Source: an uncultured Clostridiaceae bacterium (GTDB lineage: Bacteria; Bacillota; Clostridia; Lachnospirales; Lachnospiraceae). From it: DNA of 14,009 nt. Where the stretch lies: positions 1 through 14,009 of the forward strand of contig CAUCBQ010000044.1 in NCBI GenBank assembly GCA_958441075.1, given 5' to 3'. Positions 1 through 6,599 of the stretch are shown here, in pieces (position 1 is the first letter of the stretch; each line of letters opens with the position of its first letter). Both the position numbers and the translations under genes were made by a program. A model generated the notes under the pieces. It did not search any database. It was not told where the DNA came from and saw only the letters and a program-made list of their open reading frames with translations.

Positions 1-620
1 TCCAGGGAGATCAGCTCTCTTAATGCCTCCTGTTCTGCCTGGCTTCCTCCCGGCAGTACCGGCTGCTCCTCATCCAGCATCCGTCCCCATAAAAGACGTT
101 CCACTGAGCCTCTGTGACACCCTTCTCCCGCTGTCACTACCGGGTAACTGAGGATCATCCCATCCGGACGAATCTGCTCAGGCGTCAGGCCCAAAGGTTC
201 GTACAGCCATTTTTTATCCCAGTGAACTCCCAAACTCAACGCCAGATGGCCGCCTGCCGAAAAACCGGATACGATAATTCCTTCCGGATCAATCGTCCAT
301 TCAGATGCATGTTCCCGTATCTTTGCCGTAAGCAGAGCCAGCTCTCTTAAAGCTGTGGGAAACGGTTCCGGAGCCAGACTGTAATGAATCACAAACACAT
401 GGTATCCCATAGACAGATACTGCATGGCAATGGGCTCTCCTTCTCTGGGCGAAAGATGCTCATATCCTCCTCCCGGACAGATAATCACTGCTTTCCTCTT
501 CTTTTCCTGAATTTTTCCGGATTTTCCCAGAATCCAGGCCGTATAGCTGGCCGGTTCTTTCTGTATCCGCCCCTCACGCAGCTTTTCCGGCAGCATCAGT
601 TCCTCTGTCCATGTTCTCAT
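1..620 (-). CDS. alpha/beta hydrolase (esterase/lipase-like), 3' end cut by window edge
   Basis: The first 206 residues of an alpha/beta-hydrolase fold enzyme are visible; the gene continues past base 1. An oxyanion-hole type motif PGGGY is at about residues 49-53 and the nucleophile elbow G-F-S-A-G-G (Ser121) at 119-124. Between them is a Y-S-L-A-P-E-P-F-P stretch typical of the acetyl-esterase/BD-FAE-like group. The acid and His of the triad would lie in the missing part. There is no signal peptide, so it is probably cytoplasmic. The ATG at 620-618 overlaps the iadA stop as ATGA, and AGGAGG lies 10 nt upstream, inside iadA, so the two are probably translationally coupled. The family hydrolyses carboxyl esters of many kinds; the substrate cannot be read from the sequence. 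A role next to a dipeptidase is only inferred from context. Confidence 0.88.
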   Translation of the reverse strand, partial: MRTWTEELMLPEKLREGRIQKEPASYTAWILGKSGKIQEKKRKAVIICPGGGYEHLSPREGEPIAMQYLSMGYHVFVIHYSLAPEPFPTALRELALLTAKIREHASEWTIDPEGIIVSGFSAGGHLALSLGVHWDKKWLYEPLGLTPEQIRPDGMILSYPVVTAGEGCHRGSVERLLWGRMLDEEQPVLPGGSQAEQEALRELISL

Positions 621-1816
621 ATGTTATTTTCCTCCTGTGCACAGATTCCGTTTTTTACTTCATAGGTTCCCTTCACCAGAAGCTTTCCGCCCTCCATCAT
701 CATCTGTCCTCTGGCGATCACTGTATCCAGAACAAGCTTTTCTCCCATCAAAAGCAGGTCCGCATCTGATCCCTGCAAAATACAGCCTTTTTTCGGAAAT
801 AATTCCAACGCCTTTGCAGGATTGGAAGTAAAGCAGGCAAGGGCCTCTGAAAGCGCAATTCCACCGTTTAATACCAGAGAACGCAGCTGGGCATACATAT
901 TTCCCACATCTGTAACCCCCATTTCCAACAGGTTTCCATATTCATCATAGTTGGACCAGCTTCCCTGGCCGTCTGAGCTTAAGGTAATCCGGTCCATGGG
1001 AACGCCTGCCTGACGGGCCTCTTTTAAAAGGCCGATCACAGGATCGTTTACACCTTCGATTACTCCACGAGGAAAATCCTCACAGGTCAGGTCGATGGTT
1101 CCGCCAAGCTTCGCCAGCCTGAGGCTGTCCAGAAACAGCTCATGATTACGGTTTACATGGGTAGGCTGGAAGGTTTTTACAGGAATCTCCGTTTCCTCCA
1201 AAGCCTCAAAAACCTGACTAAGCCTCTTTTTCCCATCTCCCATGTGAAGAACCACACAGCCGCACTTTCCGCTGATCATGCCTGCGGTCCGCACATCGCT
1301 TGCCAGACGGATCAGCTCCTCTGTGGAAATATTGGGTGCCCGATGATCGGATATTGCCAGCTTTAAGCCCAGAATCTCATCAATAAACGCAATGTCCTTT
1401 TTTATACTTCCTGTAATGGTCGGAGAAGGCACACCATAAGCGCCGCAGAGGGCGTAGGCTGAAATCCCCTCTTCCTTCAGAGCCTTTACCTTGGCAATAA
1501 GATCCTCCGGAGTGCGGCTCATATCGTCCGTTCCCAAAAGGCCCACCAGAGTAGTAATCCCTGCCTTTATAATGGAGGATAGCTGTATCTGAGGGGTTCG
1601 GGTGTGAAAGCTGCCTTCTCCGCCTCCTCCGGTCACATGAACATGACGGTCAATCAGGCCCGGAACCAGCTTTTTTCCCTCTGCATCTATAACCCTGCAG
1701 CCGCTTCCTCCCTCCAGCCCTTCTCCCACTGCCTCAATCTGTCCACCGCATACCAGTACATCCCGGATACCCATATGCTCCGGAGCATATACATCTGCAT
1801 TTTTTATCAGTATCAT
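617..1816 (-). CDS. iadA: Isoaspartyl dipeptidase (beta-aspartyl-peptidase)
   Basis: This 399-residue amidohydrolase-superfamily metallopeptidase is close to the usual IadA length of about 390. The family cleaves beta-Asp-Xaa dipeptides, which arise from isoaspartyl-damaged proteins or from the diet. The binuclear zinc ligands are all recognisable: HVH (His58, His60), the bridging lysine in the K-L-A-I-S-D-H-R motif (Lys152), His191 in HMGDG, His220 in PTHVNR, and Asp282 in SSDGQGS. The N-terminal beta segment and the PGLIDRHVH motif match the dihydroorotase-like fold. There is no signal peptide, so it is cytoplasmic. GGGAGG sits 7 nt before the ATG, and the start overlaps the preceding ABC-F stop as ATGA; its own stop overlaps the next gene in the same way. 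It probably acts on dipeptides imported by the nearby Dpp-type system, although it lies in a separate transcription unit. Confidence 0.95.
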   Translation of the reverse strand: MILIKNADVYAPEHMGIRDVLVCGGQIEAVGEGLEGGSGCRVIDAEGKKLVPGLIDRHVHVTGGGGEGSFHTRTPQIQLSSIIKAGITTLVGLLGTDDMSRTPEDLIAKVKALKEEGISAYALCGAYGVPSPTITGSIKKDIAFIDEILGLKLAISDHRAPNISTEELIRLASDVRTAGMISGKCGCVVLHMGDGKKRLSQVFEALEETEIPVKTFQPTHVNRNHELFLDSLRLAKLGGTIDLTCEDFPRGVIEGVNDPVIGLLKEARQAGVPMDRITLSSDGQGSWSNYDEYGNLLEMGVTDVGNMYAQLRSLVLNGGIALSEALACFTSNPAKALELFPKKGCILQGSDADLLLMGEKLVLDTVIARGQMMMEGGKLLVKGTYEVKNGICAQEENNI

Positions 1817-3750
1817 TGTGTTTCCTCCCTTGATTCCAAATTCGGCAGCTTCCCTGGTTCAGACACTTCCGGCTCAGGATGCATCTCACTCCATATCTCA
1901 TACCAGTCCATACATGCCTGATGCCACCTCTCCCACAGGGGAAGCATATCCTCCGGCACGGGAAAAGAGCACACGGACTCCGTACCTTTCTGCTCCCACA
2001 TCATTCTCCACCATTCCTCTTCCCGGCCTTTTATCCGCTTCTGTGCCTTCTCTGCCTCTTCTGCCGCTTCTTCCATGGCATCCGCTGCCATTTTAAGCCT
2101 CCATTGGTCATAGGCTTCTTCCGTTGGAATCTCCTTCAGCCTGTGGCGCTCTGCCCGTGGAACCGCCTTTAAGCCGGCAATCAGAGCCTGCTCCTCTGCC
2201 TGAATCCGCGCTGCCACAGGAAGCCCCTGCTTTTCCTTTTCCATCCGCTCCAGATAATGCTCATACCCGAATGGATAATACATGGCTCTGGCGCCCTCAA
2301 ATATAAGAACCGACTTTGCCACCTGCCGGATAAAATACCGGTCATGGCTCACAAAGAGAATCGTTCCCTGATAAGCCTGAAAGGCGGATTCCAGCGTTTC
2401 TCTGGCCTGTATGTCCATATGGTTGGTAGGCTCGTCCAGAATCAGGAAATTAGGCCGGCTCTGCAAAAGCTCCGCCAGCACCAGTCTGGCCTTTTCTCCG
2501 CCGGACAGGGAGCTTACCTTTCTGGATGCCTCTTTTCCCGGAAAAAGATAGGCCCCCAGAATAGATCGTACCTCCTTCTGAGTCAGAACAGGAAAAAGCT
2601 CTGAGAAATGTTCCGCAACTGTCTTTTCCGACTGGATAGCTGAAGAATACTGGTCAAAATAGCCGATGGTAATATTATTTCCAATGGAACAGACGCCATC
2701 CACCGGAGGGATGAATCCGGCGGCTGTTTTTAAAAATGTAGTTTTTCCCGCTCCGTTTTCCCCTAAAAGAGCAATCTTCTGTCCCTTTCTGATCCGAAGG
2801 CTCAGTTCCAACAGCGGATGGCCTTCATAACCGATCTTTAAATGCTCTGCCTCAAGAACCCATTTGCTTCCGGACACCAGAGGATGGATTTCTCCGGTGA
2901 AAATATGGGCTGTGTCCTCTCTGGGTGCTTCCACCCGCTCCATACGCTCCAGCATCTTTTTTCTGGATCTGGCAAAGGAAGCCTTGGCCGGCTTATGCTT
3001 AAACCGCCGGATCAGCTCCTCCTGACGGGCGATCTCTTCCTGCTGACGGATATATGCCTTTTTCTGAAGCTCATAATCCTTTTGCTTTTTTTCCCTGTAA
3101 GCCGTATAATTTCCCGGATATCTTGTGAGCGTTCCTCCTTCCAGTTCATATACGATCTGTGCCGTGCGGTCTAAAAAGAAGCGGTCATGGCTTACCATTA
3201 CCACCGCCCGTTCATAATTTCTTAAATATCCTTCCAGCCACTGGACTGTTTCCATATCCAGATGATTGGTAGGCTCATCCAGAAGAAGGATATCGGGCTT
3301 TTCAAGGAGCAGTCCAGCCAGGGCAGCTTTTGTCCGCTCTCCCCCTGAAAATGTGTTTAACGAACGCTTTTTATCCTCCTTTTTAAAGCCAAGTCCTGTA
3401 AACAGGCAGTCATATTCCCTCTCATATTCAAACCGCTCCCTGTCAAACAGCCCTGTTAAGGGACAGCGGCTCATCAGATATTCCTCCACTGTACGCTCCT
3501 CATGAAGCAGCGCCTGCTGGTGAAGCATCCCTATGGACAGCTTTCTGGAGCACCGAATTCCCGGTCCCTGCCTTCTGTCATCCCGGTCCAGTTCAAGTTC
3601 TCCTGCAAGGAGGCGCAAAAGCGTCGTTTTTCCGGCTCCGTTCCGTCCTACGACCGTAATTTTCTGGGCTCCCTGTATCTCAAAATCAATATGGGAAAGC
3701 ACGGTTTCTCCGCCCAGAGTAACCGTTCCGTCTGTAATCTGGTATTTCAT
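1813..3750 (-). CDS. ABC-F family ATPase with Trp-rich C-terminal extension
   Basis: This soluble protein has two ABC domains and no membrane segments, the ABC-F arrangement; members act on ribosomes as translation factors or antibiotic-resistance (ribosome protection) proteins. An in-frame ATG exists at 3765, but it has no ribosome-binding site, and the sequence between the two ATGs carries the GGAG placed 7 nt before the ATG at 3750. The start is therefore set at 3750, giving 645 aa. Counting from 3765, Walker A motifs are at about 40-48 (GRNGAGKTT) and 335-343 (GENGAGKTT), signatures at 139-143 (FSGGE) and 420-424 (LSGGE), and LLLDEP/LILDEP Walker B motifs at about 160 and 441. A charged interdomain linker (about 215-300) corresponds to the tRNA-interacting element. 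After residue 510 there is an extension of about 140 residues, charged, predicted coiled-coil and then Trp-rich. First gene of its unit; its stop overlaps iadA. The subfamily and any drug specificity are not assignable by eye. Confidence 0.93.
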   Translation of the reverse strand: MKYQITDGTVTLGGETVLSHIDFEIQGAQKITVVGRNGAGKTTLLRLLAGELELDRDDRRQGPGIRCSRKLSIGMLHQQALLHEERTVEEYLMSRCPLTGLFDRERFEYEREYDCLFTGLGFKKEDKKRSLNTFSGGERTKAALAGLLLEKPDILLLDEPTNHLDMETVQWLEGYLRNYERAVVMVSHDRFFLDRTAQIVYELEGGTLTRYPGNYTAYREKKQKDYELQKKAYIRQQEEIARQEELIRRFKHKPAKASFARSRKKMLERMERVEAPREDTAHIFTGEIHPLVSGSKWVLEAEHLKIGYEGHPLLELSLRIRKGQKIALLGENGAGKTTFLKTAAGFIPPVDGVCSIGNNITIGYFDQYSSAIQSEKTVAEHFSELFPVLTQKEVRSILGAYLFPGKEASRKVSSLSGGEKARLVLAELLQSRPNFLILDEPTNHMDIQARETLESAFQAYQGTILFVSHDRYFIRQVAKSVLIFEGARAMYYPFGYEHYLERMEKEKQGLPVAARIQAEEQALIAGLKAVPRAERHRLKEIPTEEAYDQWRLKMAADAMEEAAEEAEKAQKRIKGREEEWWRMMWEQKGTESVCSFPVPEDMLPLWERWHQACMDWYEIWSEMHPEPEVSEPGKLPNLESREETQ

Positions 3751-3801
3751 ATGTATTCTCCGCATTAAAAATCTACAGCTGCCCCTTTACAGCCTGTTCC
3801 C

Positions 3802-3829
3802 ATTATACAATAGCAGAAACCATTGTCAA
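3802..3829 (-). promoter_or_regulatory. Sigma-A promoter of the ABC-F/iadA/hydrolase unit
   Basis: On the minus strand, a perfect -35 TTGACA (3829-3824) and a perfect -10 TATAAT (3807-3802) are separated by 16 nt. Transcription would begin near 3795, leaving a leader of about 45 nt before the ATG at 3750. That is too short for a leader-peptide attenuator of the kind seen upstream of some antibiotic-inducible ABC-F genes. A palindrome at 3831-3856 adjoins the -35 box on its upstream side. Confidence 0.85.
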
Positions 3830-3830
3830 G

Positions 3831-3856
3831 AAGCCCTGACAACGGGGCCAGGGCTT
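3831..3856. repeat. Perfect 8-bp inverted repeat next to the -35 box (candidate operator)
   Basis: AAGCCCTG (3831-3838) and CAGGGCTT (3849-3856) are exact reverse complements separated by 10 nt. The repeat begins one base upstream of the ABC-F -35 element, in the gap after the previous operon's terminator. No T-run follows it on either strand, so a protein-binding site fits better than a terminator. This is inference from position and symmetry only. Confidence 0.55.
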
Positions 3857-3870
3857 TGGGAACAGCATAC

Positions 3871-3919
3871 AAAAAGAGCCCCCATTCCAGCCCTCAGGCC
3901 GGGAAAAGAAGCTCCTTTT
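3871..3919 (-). terminator. Intrinsic terminator of the dpp-epimerase-hydrolase operon
   Basis: About 77 nt after the serine hydrolase stop, the minus strand can fold AAAAGGAGC (from 3919) with GCTCTTTTT (ending at 3871). An inner CCGGCC-TGAG-GGCTGG stem (one G-U pair) sits in the loop. The 3' arm ends in five T residues (3875-3871), as expected of a Rho-independent terminator. It separates this operon from the promoter at 3802-3829. The rest of the 245-nt gap holds only that promoter and its palindrome. Confidence 0.75.
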
Positions 3920-3995
3920 GCTGTCTTTTTGTCTTTTATCTTTTTTCAGTTAAATATGCTTTCTAAACTTACGTCCTTCGTCCGGCCTGTGAATA

Positions 3996-5414
3996 TCATG
4001 CCTTGGGGAAGATACGGCTTCCGTATCTGGCAGCAAATACCTTTCCGTTTTCATCTCTGAACGCTGTCAGGTATACGTCGCTGTATTTCTTTCTTACTAC
4101 CCCCTGCCAGGGATAAACGGCCTTCATATCGACGGGGGCGCCGTTTACCTCCATGGAAAGCTCACCGTTTTCCAGCTTTTTAATGCTGAAACGATCGCCT
4201 TCACCGGAAATGTAATCACCGACAAGCTCACACTGCTCCTCTTCACTCCATGTCCGTGGAGTATGCTCTGTCCGCTCCTCCTCTAAAGGCAGGCCGCAGT
4301 ACAGGCGAAGAGCCATGGTTCCGATGGAGTACACCGGAACATCCATGGTATTGCACAGTACAATTACGCCAATTCCCTTCTGAGGACAGAAACAGAGATT
4401 GGAGGATACGCCGGGAAGGCTTCCGCCGTGCTCTACCAGAACCATGTCCTCCATCTGGCTCATTTCCAGGCCGTAGCCATAGTAAACGCCCGGCTTTACG
4501 ATCTGTCTGGGACGGCACATCTCCTCAATGGAATCCCGGTCAATGACCTGAGTTCCGTCCTGACTCTTACCTTCATTCAAGTACATGGCAGCATACTTAA
4601 GCATATCGCCCAGAGTGGACTTTAAGGCGCCGCCTCCATGAAGAACAAACGCATCATTTTCATAATCATGGTCTGCCCTCCATTTGCCGTCCTCCAGGGT
4701 ATAAAGGGTTGCTGCATTTTCATCCAGAGAATTGCGCAAAAAGCTGATATTGCTCCGGTTCATGCCCAGCGGCTTAAAGATGCGCTCCTTCAGATATGCG
4801 CCAAAGGAACCGCTTCCGGAATGGCGGCGCACAATATCAGACAGAAGGCCAAAGCCATCGTTGCAGTAGCTCATGCGCTGTCCCGGACGGCCTGTAAAAC
4901 GGGTCTGGCTGTCCAGACGGCCTGCGACTCTGCGTATTCCCTCTTCTGCAAAATCCTCTCTGTCCACCAGTTCCTCTTCCAGACTGTCCTTTATCCCCAT
5001 TTCCTGAGCCGTTTTATCCACAACGATTCTCGGAAGAGGGAAATAACCGCCGCTGTGGCTCATCAAATGGCTTAAACGAACGGGTTCCTTCTGATTTTTA
5101 TTGGTAAACTCCGGAATGTAATCTGATACCGGGTCCTCCACGGACAAAAGTCCGTCTTTCTGCATCTGCATGATGGAAAGAGCGGTAAAGGATTTTGTTA
5201 CAGATGCCATTCCGAAAATAGTATCCCGGTTGATGGGAAGCTTCTTTTCCTCATCCCGGTATCCAAAGTATTTTTCATACAGGATCTTTCCCGTCCGGTC
5301 TACCACGCCTACGGCAATGCCTCTGGCCTTTGCCTCCTCCATGATCTGAGCGGTGTGGGCTTCCAAATGGCTGAGCCCCTGTGTCATTTCCTCAGGTGTC
5401 ACTGCCCTGCTCAT
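3996..5414 (-). CDS. Serine hydrolase of the beta-lactamase (class C/PBP) family
   Basis: This 472-residue protein has the class C beta-lactamase/DD-peptidase fold signature. The SxxK nucleophile motif is S-V-T-K (Ser71, Lys74), the Y-x-N motif is Y-C-N (Tyr183, Asn185), and the third motif is H-G-G (329-331) where penicillin-binding enzymes have KTG. An HGG box is common in the esterase/aminopeptidase-type members of this family. A C-terminal beta-rich domain of about 80 residues (about 390-472) follows. There is no signal peptide or hydrophobic N-terminus, so a cytoplasmic enzyme is expected, unlike secreted beta-lactamases. Its ATG overlaps the epimerase stop as ATGA, and it is the last gene before the terminator. 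The likely role is hydrolysis of an imported peptide, perhaps one containing a D-amino acid, but the context does not prove the substrate. Esterase activity is an alternative. Confidence 0.88.
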   Translation of the reverse strand: MSRAVTPEEMTQGLSHLEAHTAQIMEEAKARGIAVGVVDRTGKILYEKYFGYRDEEKKLPINRDTIFGMASVTKSFTALSIMQMQKDGLLSVEDPVSDYIPEFTNKNQKEPVRLSHLMSHSGGYFPLPRIVVDKTAQEMGIKDSLEEELVDREDFAEEGIRRVAGRLDSQTRFTGRPGQRMSYCNDGFGLLSDIVRRHSGSGSFGAYLKERIFKPLGMNRSNISFLRNSLDENAATLYTLEDGKWRADHDYENDAFVLHGGGALKSTLGDMLKYAAMYLNEGKSQDGTQVIDRDSIEEMCRPRQIVKPGVYYGYGLEMSQMEDMVLVEHGGSLPGVSSNLCFCPQKGIGVIVLCNTMDVPVYSIGTMALRLYCGLPLEEERTEHTPRTWSEEEQCELVGDYISGEGDRFSIKKLENGELSMEVNGAPVDMKAVYPWQGVVRKKYSDVYLTAFRDENGKVFAARYGSRIFPKA

Positions 5415-6496
5415 TGGAACATTTCCTCCTTTAAGCGGACAAGTCCCAGTCCGGGATTCTCGGACAGAACCAGATCCTTTGTATTTTCAATGGTAAATCC
5501 TCCCTCGTAAGGAAGAGCCTTTAAGGAGAAGCTTGCATCCAGATCTGCTCTTGTAATATTGCCCAGTGCTGCGCCCAGTGCTGCTGCTGCATTGATAGCG
5601 ATTCCGCTTTCCTCTGCCATACAGCCCAGCATAACCTCTACGCCTGCTGCCTCAGCAATATTTACGATCTTTTTTGCTTCCCACAGGCCGCCGCACTTCA
5701 TCAGCTTGATGTTGATGAAATCCACTGCTCTCTCAGAGACAAGACGGAGGGCATCCTTAGAGTCCCAGCAGCTCTCATCTGCCATAACAGGCACAGGGCT
5801 GTTGGCAGTTACATACTTTAAGCCTTCAAAATCAAAGCGGCGCACCGGCTGCTCTACCAACTCAATATCGTACTCGTTAAGGCGTTTTAAAAGCTCTACA
5901 GCCTCCCGTGCGTGCCATCCCTGATTTGCATCCAGACGGATCTTCACATCATCGCCTACTGCCTCACGGATTGCCTTTACTCTGGCAATATCGTCTGCGA
6001 TATTCGTTCCAACCTTGGTCTTTATCACGCGAAAGCCTGCAGCCACATGCTCCTTTGCGGCAGCAGCCATAAGCTCCGGAGTATCAATTCCCACGGTCAT
6101 ATCCGTTTCGATGGTATTGGAAAGTCCTCCAAGAAGCCTGTAGAGAGGAAGACCTGCTGCTTTTCCCAGAATATCGTGGCAGGCGATATCCACGGCTGCC
6201 TTTGCAGTTCCCGCATAGGCTACTGCCCGGTTCATCACGGCGTTAATCCCCTCAATGTTCCTTGGGTCCATTCCGATCAGCTTTTCACGGAATACTTTCA
6301 GAGTCTCTACGGTTCCCGGCAGATTTTCGCCTGTAATCAGAGGACCCGGAGAGCCTTCTCCATATCCGGTGATCCCTGCGTCGGTTTCAATTTCCACCAG
6401 GCAGCTCACCGCATGGGTGATCACTCCCAGTGAAATGCGGAAGGGACGAACCAGAGGAACCTGCATCATGTGAACCTTCATGTCCGTAATCTTCAT
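5411..6496 (-). CDS. ykfB: Dipeptide epimerase (L-Ala-D/L-Glu epimerase-like, enolase superfamily)
   Basis: This 361-residue muconate-lactonizing-subgroup enolase-superfamily enzyme shows the full catalytic set. These are the KxK acid/base pair (Lys159, Lys161), metal ligands Asp189 (DANQGW), Glu215 (VEQP) and Asp240 (MADES), and the opposite base Lys264 (INIKLMKCGG). The DLD motif at 318-320 is the D-x-D that, in dipeptide epimerases, holds the substrate's amino group. It therefore probably inverts the second residue of a dipeptide, classically L-Ala-D-Glu from peptidoglycan to L-Ala-L-Glu, making it digestible by ordinary peptidases. It is cytoplasmic. AGGAGG lies 8 nt before the ATG. It follows dppF after a gap of about 100 nt with hairpins, and overlaps the serine hydrolase by 4 nt. 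Other dipeptide specificities exist in this family, so the exact substrate is open. Confidence 0.92.
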   Translation of the reverse strand: MKITDMKVHMMQVPLVRPFRISLGVITHAVSCLVEIETDAGITGYGEGSPGPLITGENLPGTVETLKVFREKLIGMDPRNIEGINAVMNRAVAYAGTAKAAVDIACHDILGKAAGLPLYRLLGGLSNTIETDMTVGIDTPELMAAAAKEHVAAGFRVIKTKVGTNIADDIARVKAIREAVGDDVKIRLDANQGWHAREAVELLKRLNEYDIELVEQPVRRFDFEGLKYVTANSPVPVMADESCWDSKDALRLVSERAVDFINIKLMKCGGLWEAKKIVNIAEAAGVEVMLGCMAEESGIAINAAAALGAALGNITRADLDASFSLKALPYEGGFTIENTKDLVLSENPGLGLVRLKEEMFQ

Positions 6497-6518
6497 AACT
6501 GTTGCCTCCTTTTTTAAT

Positions 6519-6546
6519 CCGGCCTGAAATATAAATTCCAGGCCGG
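6519..6546 (-). promoter_or_regulatory. Intercistronic hairpin between dppF and the epimerase gene
   Basis: CCGGCCTG and CAGGCCGG form an exact 8-bp stem. In the minus-strand RNA it extends through one G-U and two A-U pairs around a 6-nt loop. It is followed by ATTAAAAAAGGAGG, so there is no U-tract and it is not a standard terminator. It ends about 10 nt before the epimerase ribosome-binding site. Possible roles are mRNA processing or stabilisation, or tuning of the enzyme genes relative to the transporter genes. A weaker inverted repeat (CCTGTA/TACAGG, 6566-6588) lies further upstream in the same gap. Confidence 0.6.
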
Positions 6547-6599
6547 TAATTTACACAATTCACGTCCTGTATCTGTATCTTCTACAGGGAATATCTGTC

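Noticed and set aside
3751..3795. Leader-peptide attenuator for an antibiotic-inducible ABC-F gene
   Set aside because: The predicted leader is only about 45 nt, with no room for an upstream peptide plus alternative hairpins, and the only extra ATG is in frame with the ABC-F gene.
3533..4060. Plus-strand open frame of 175 codons across the ABC-F start, promoter and terminator
   Set aside because: It runs antisense through a well-supported ABC-F coding region and the intergenic signals. Its product resembles no family, and no ribosome-binding site or promoter is apparent.
4638..5075. Plus-strand open frame of 145 codons
   Set aside because: Antisense to the serine hydrolase; Cys/Ala-rich low-information product with no recognisable domain.
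5912..6433. Plus-strand open frame of 173 codons
   Set aside because: It is the antisense shadow of the epimerase gene, whose catalytic residues are all present on the minus strand.
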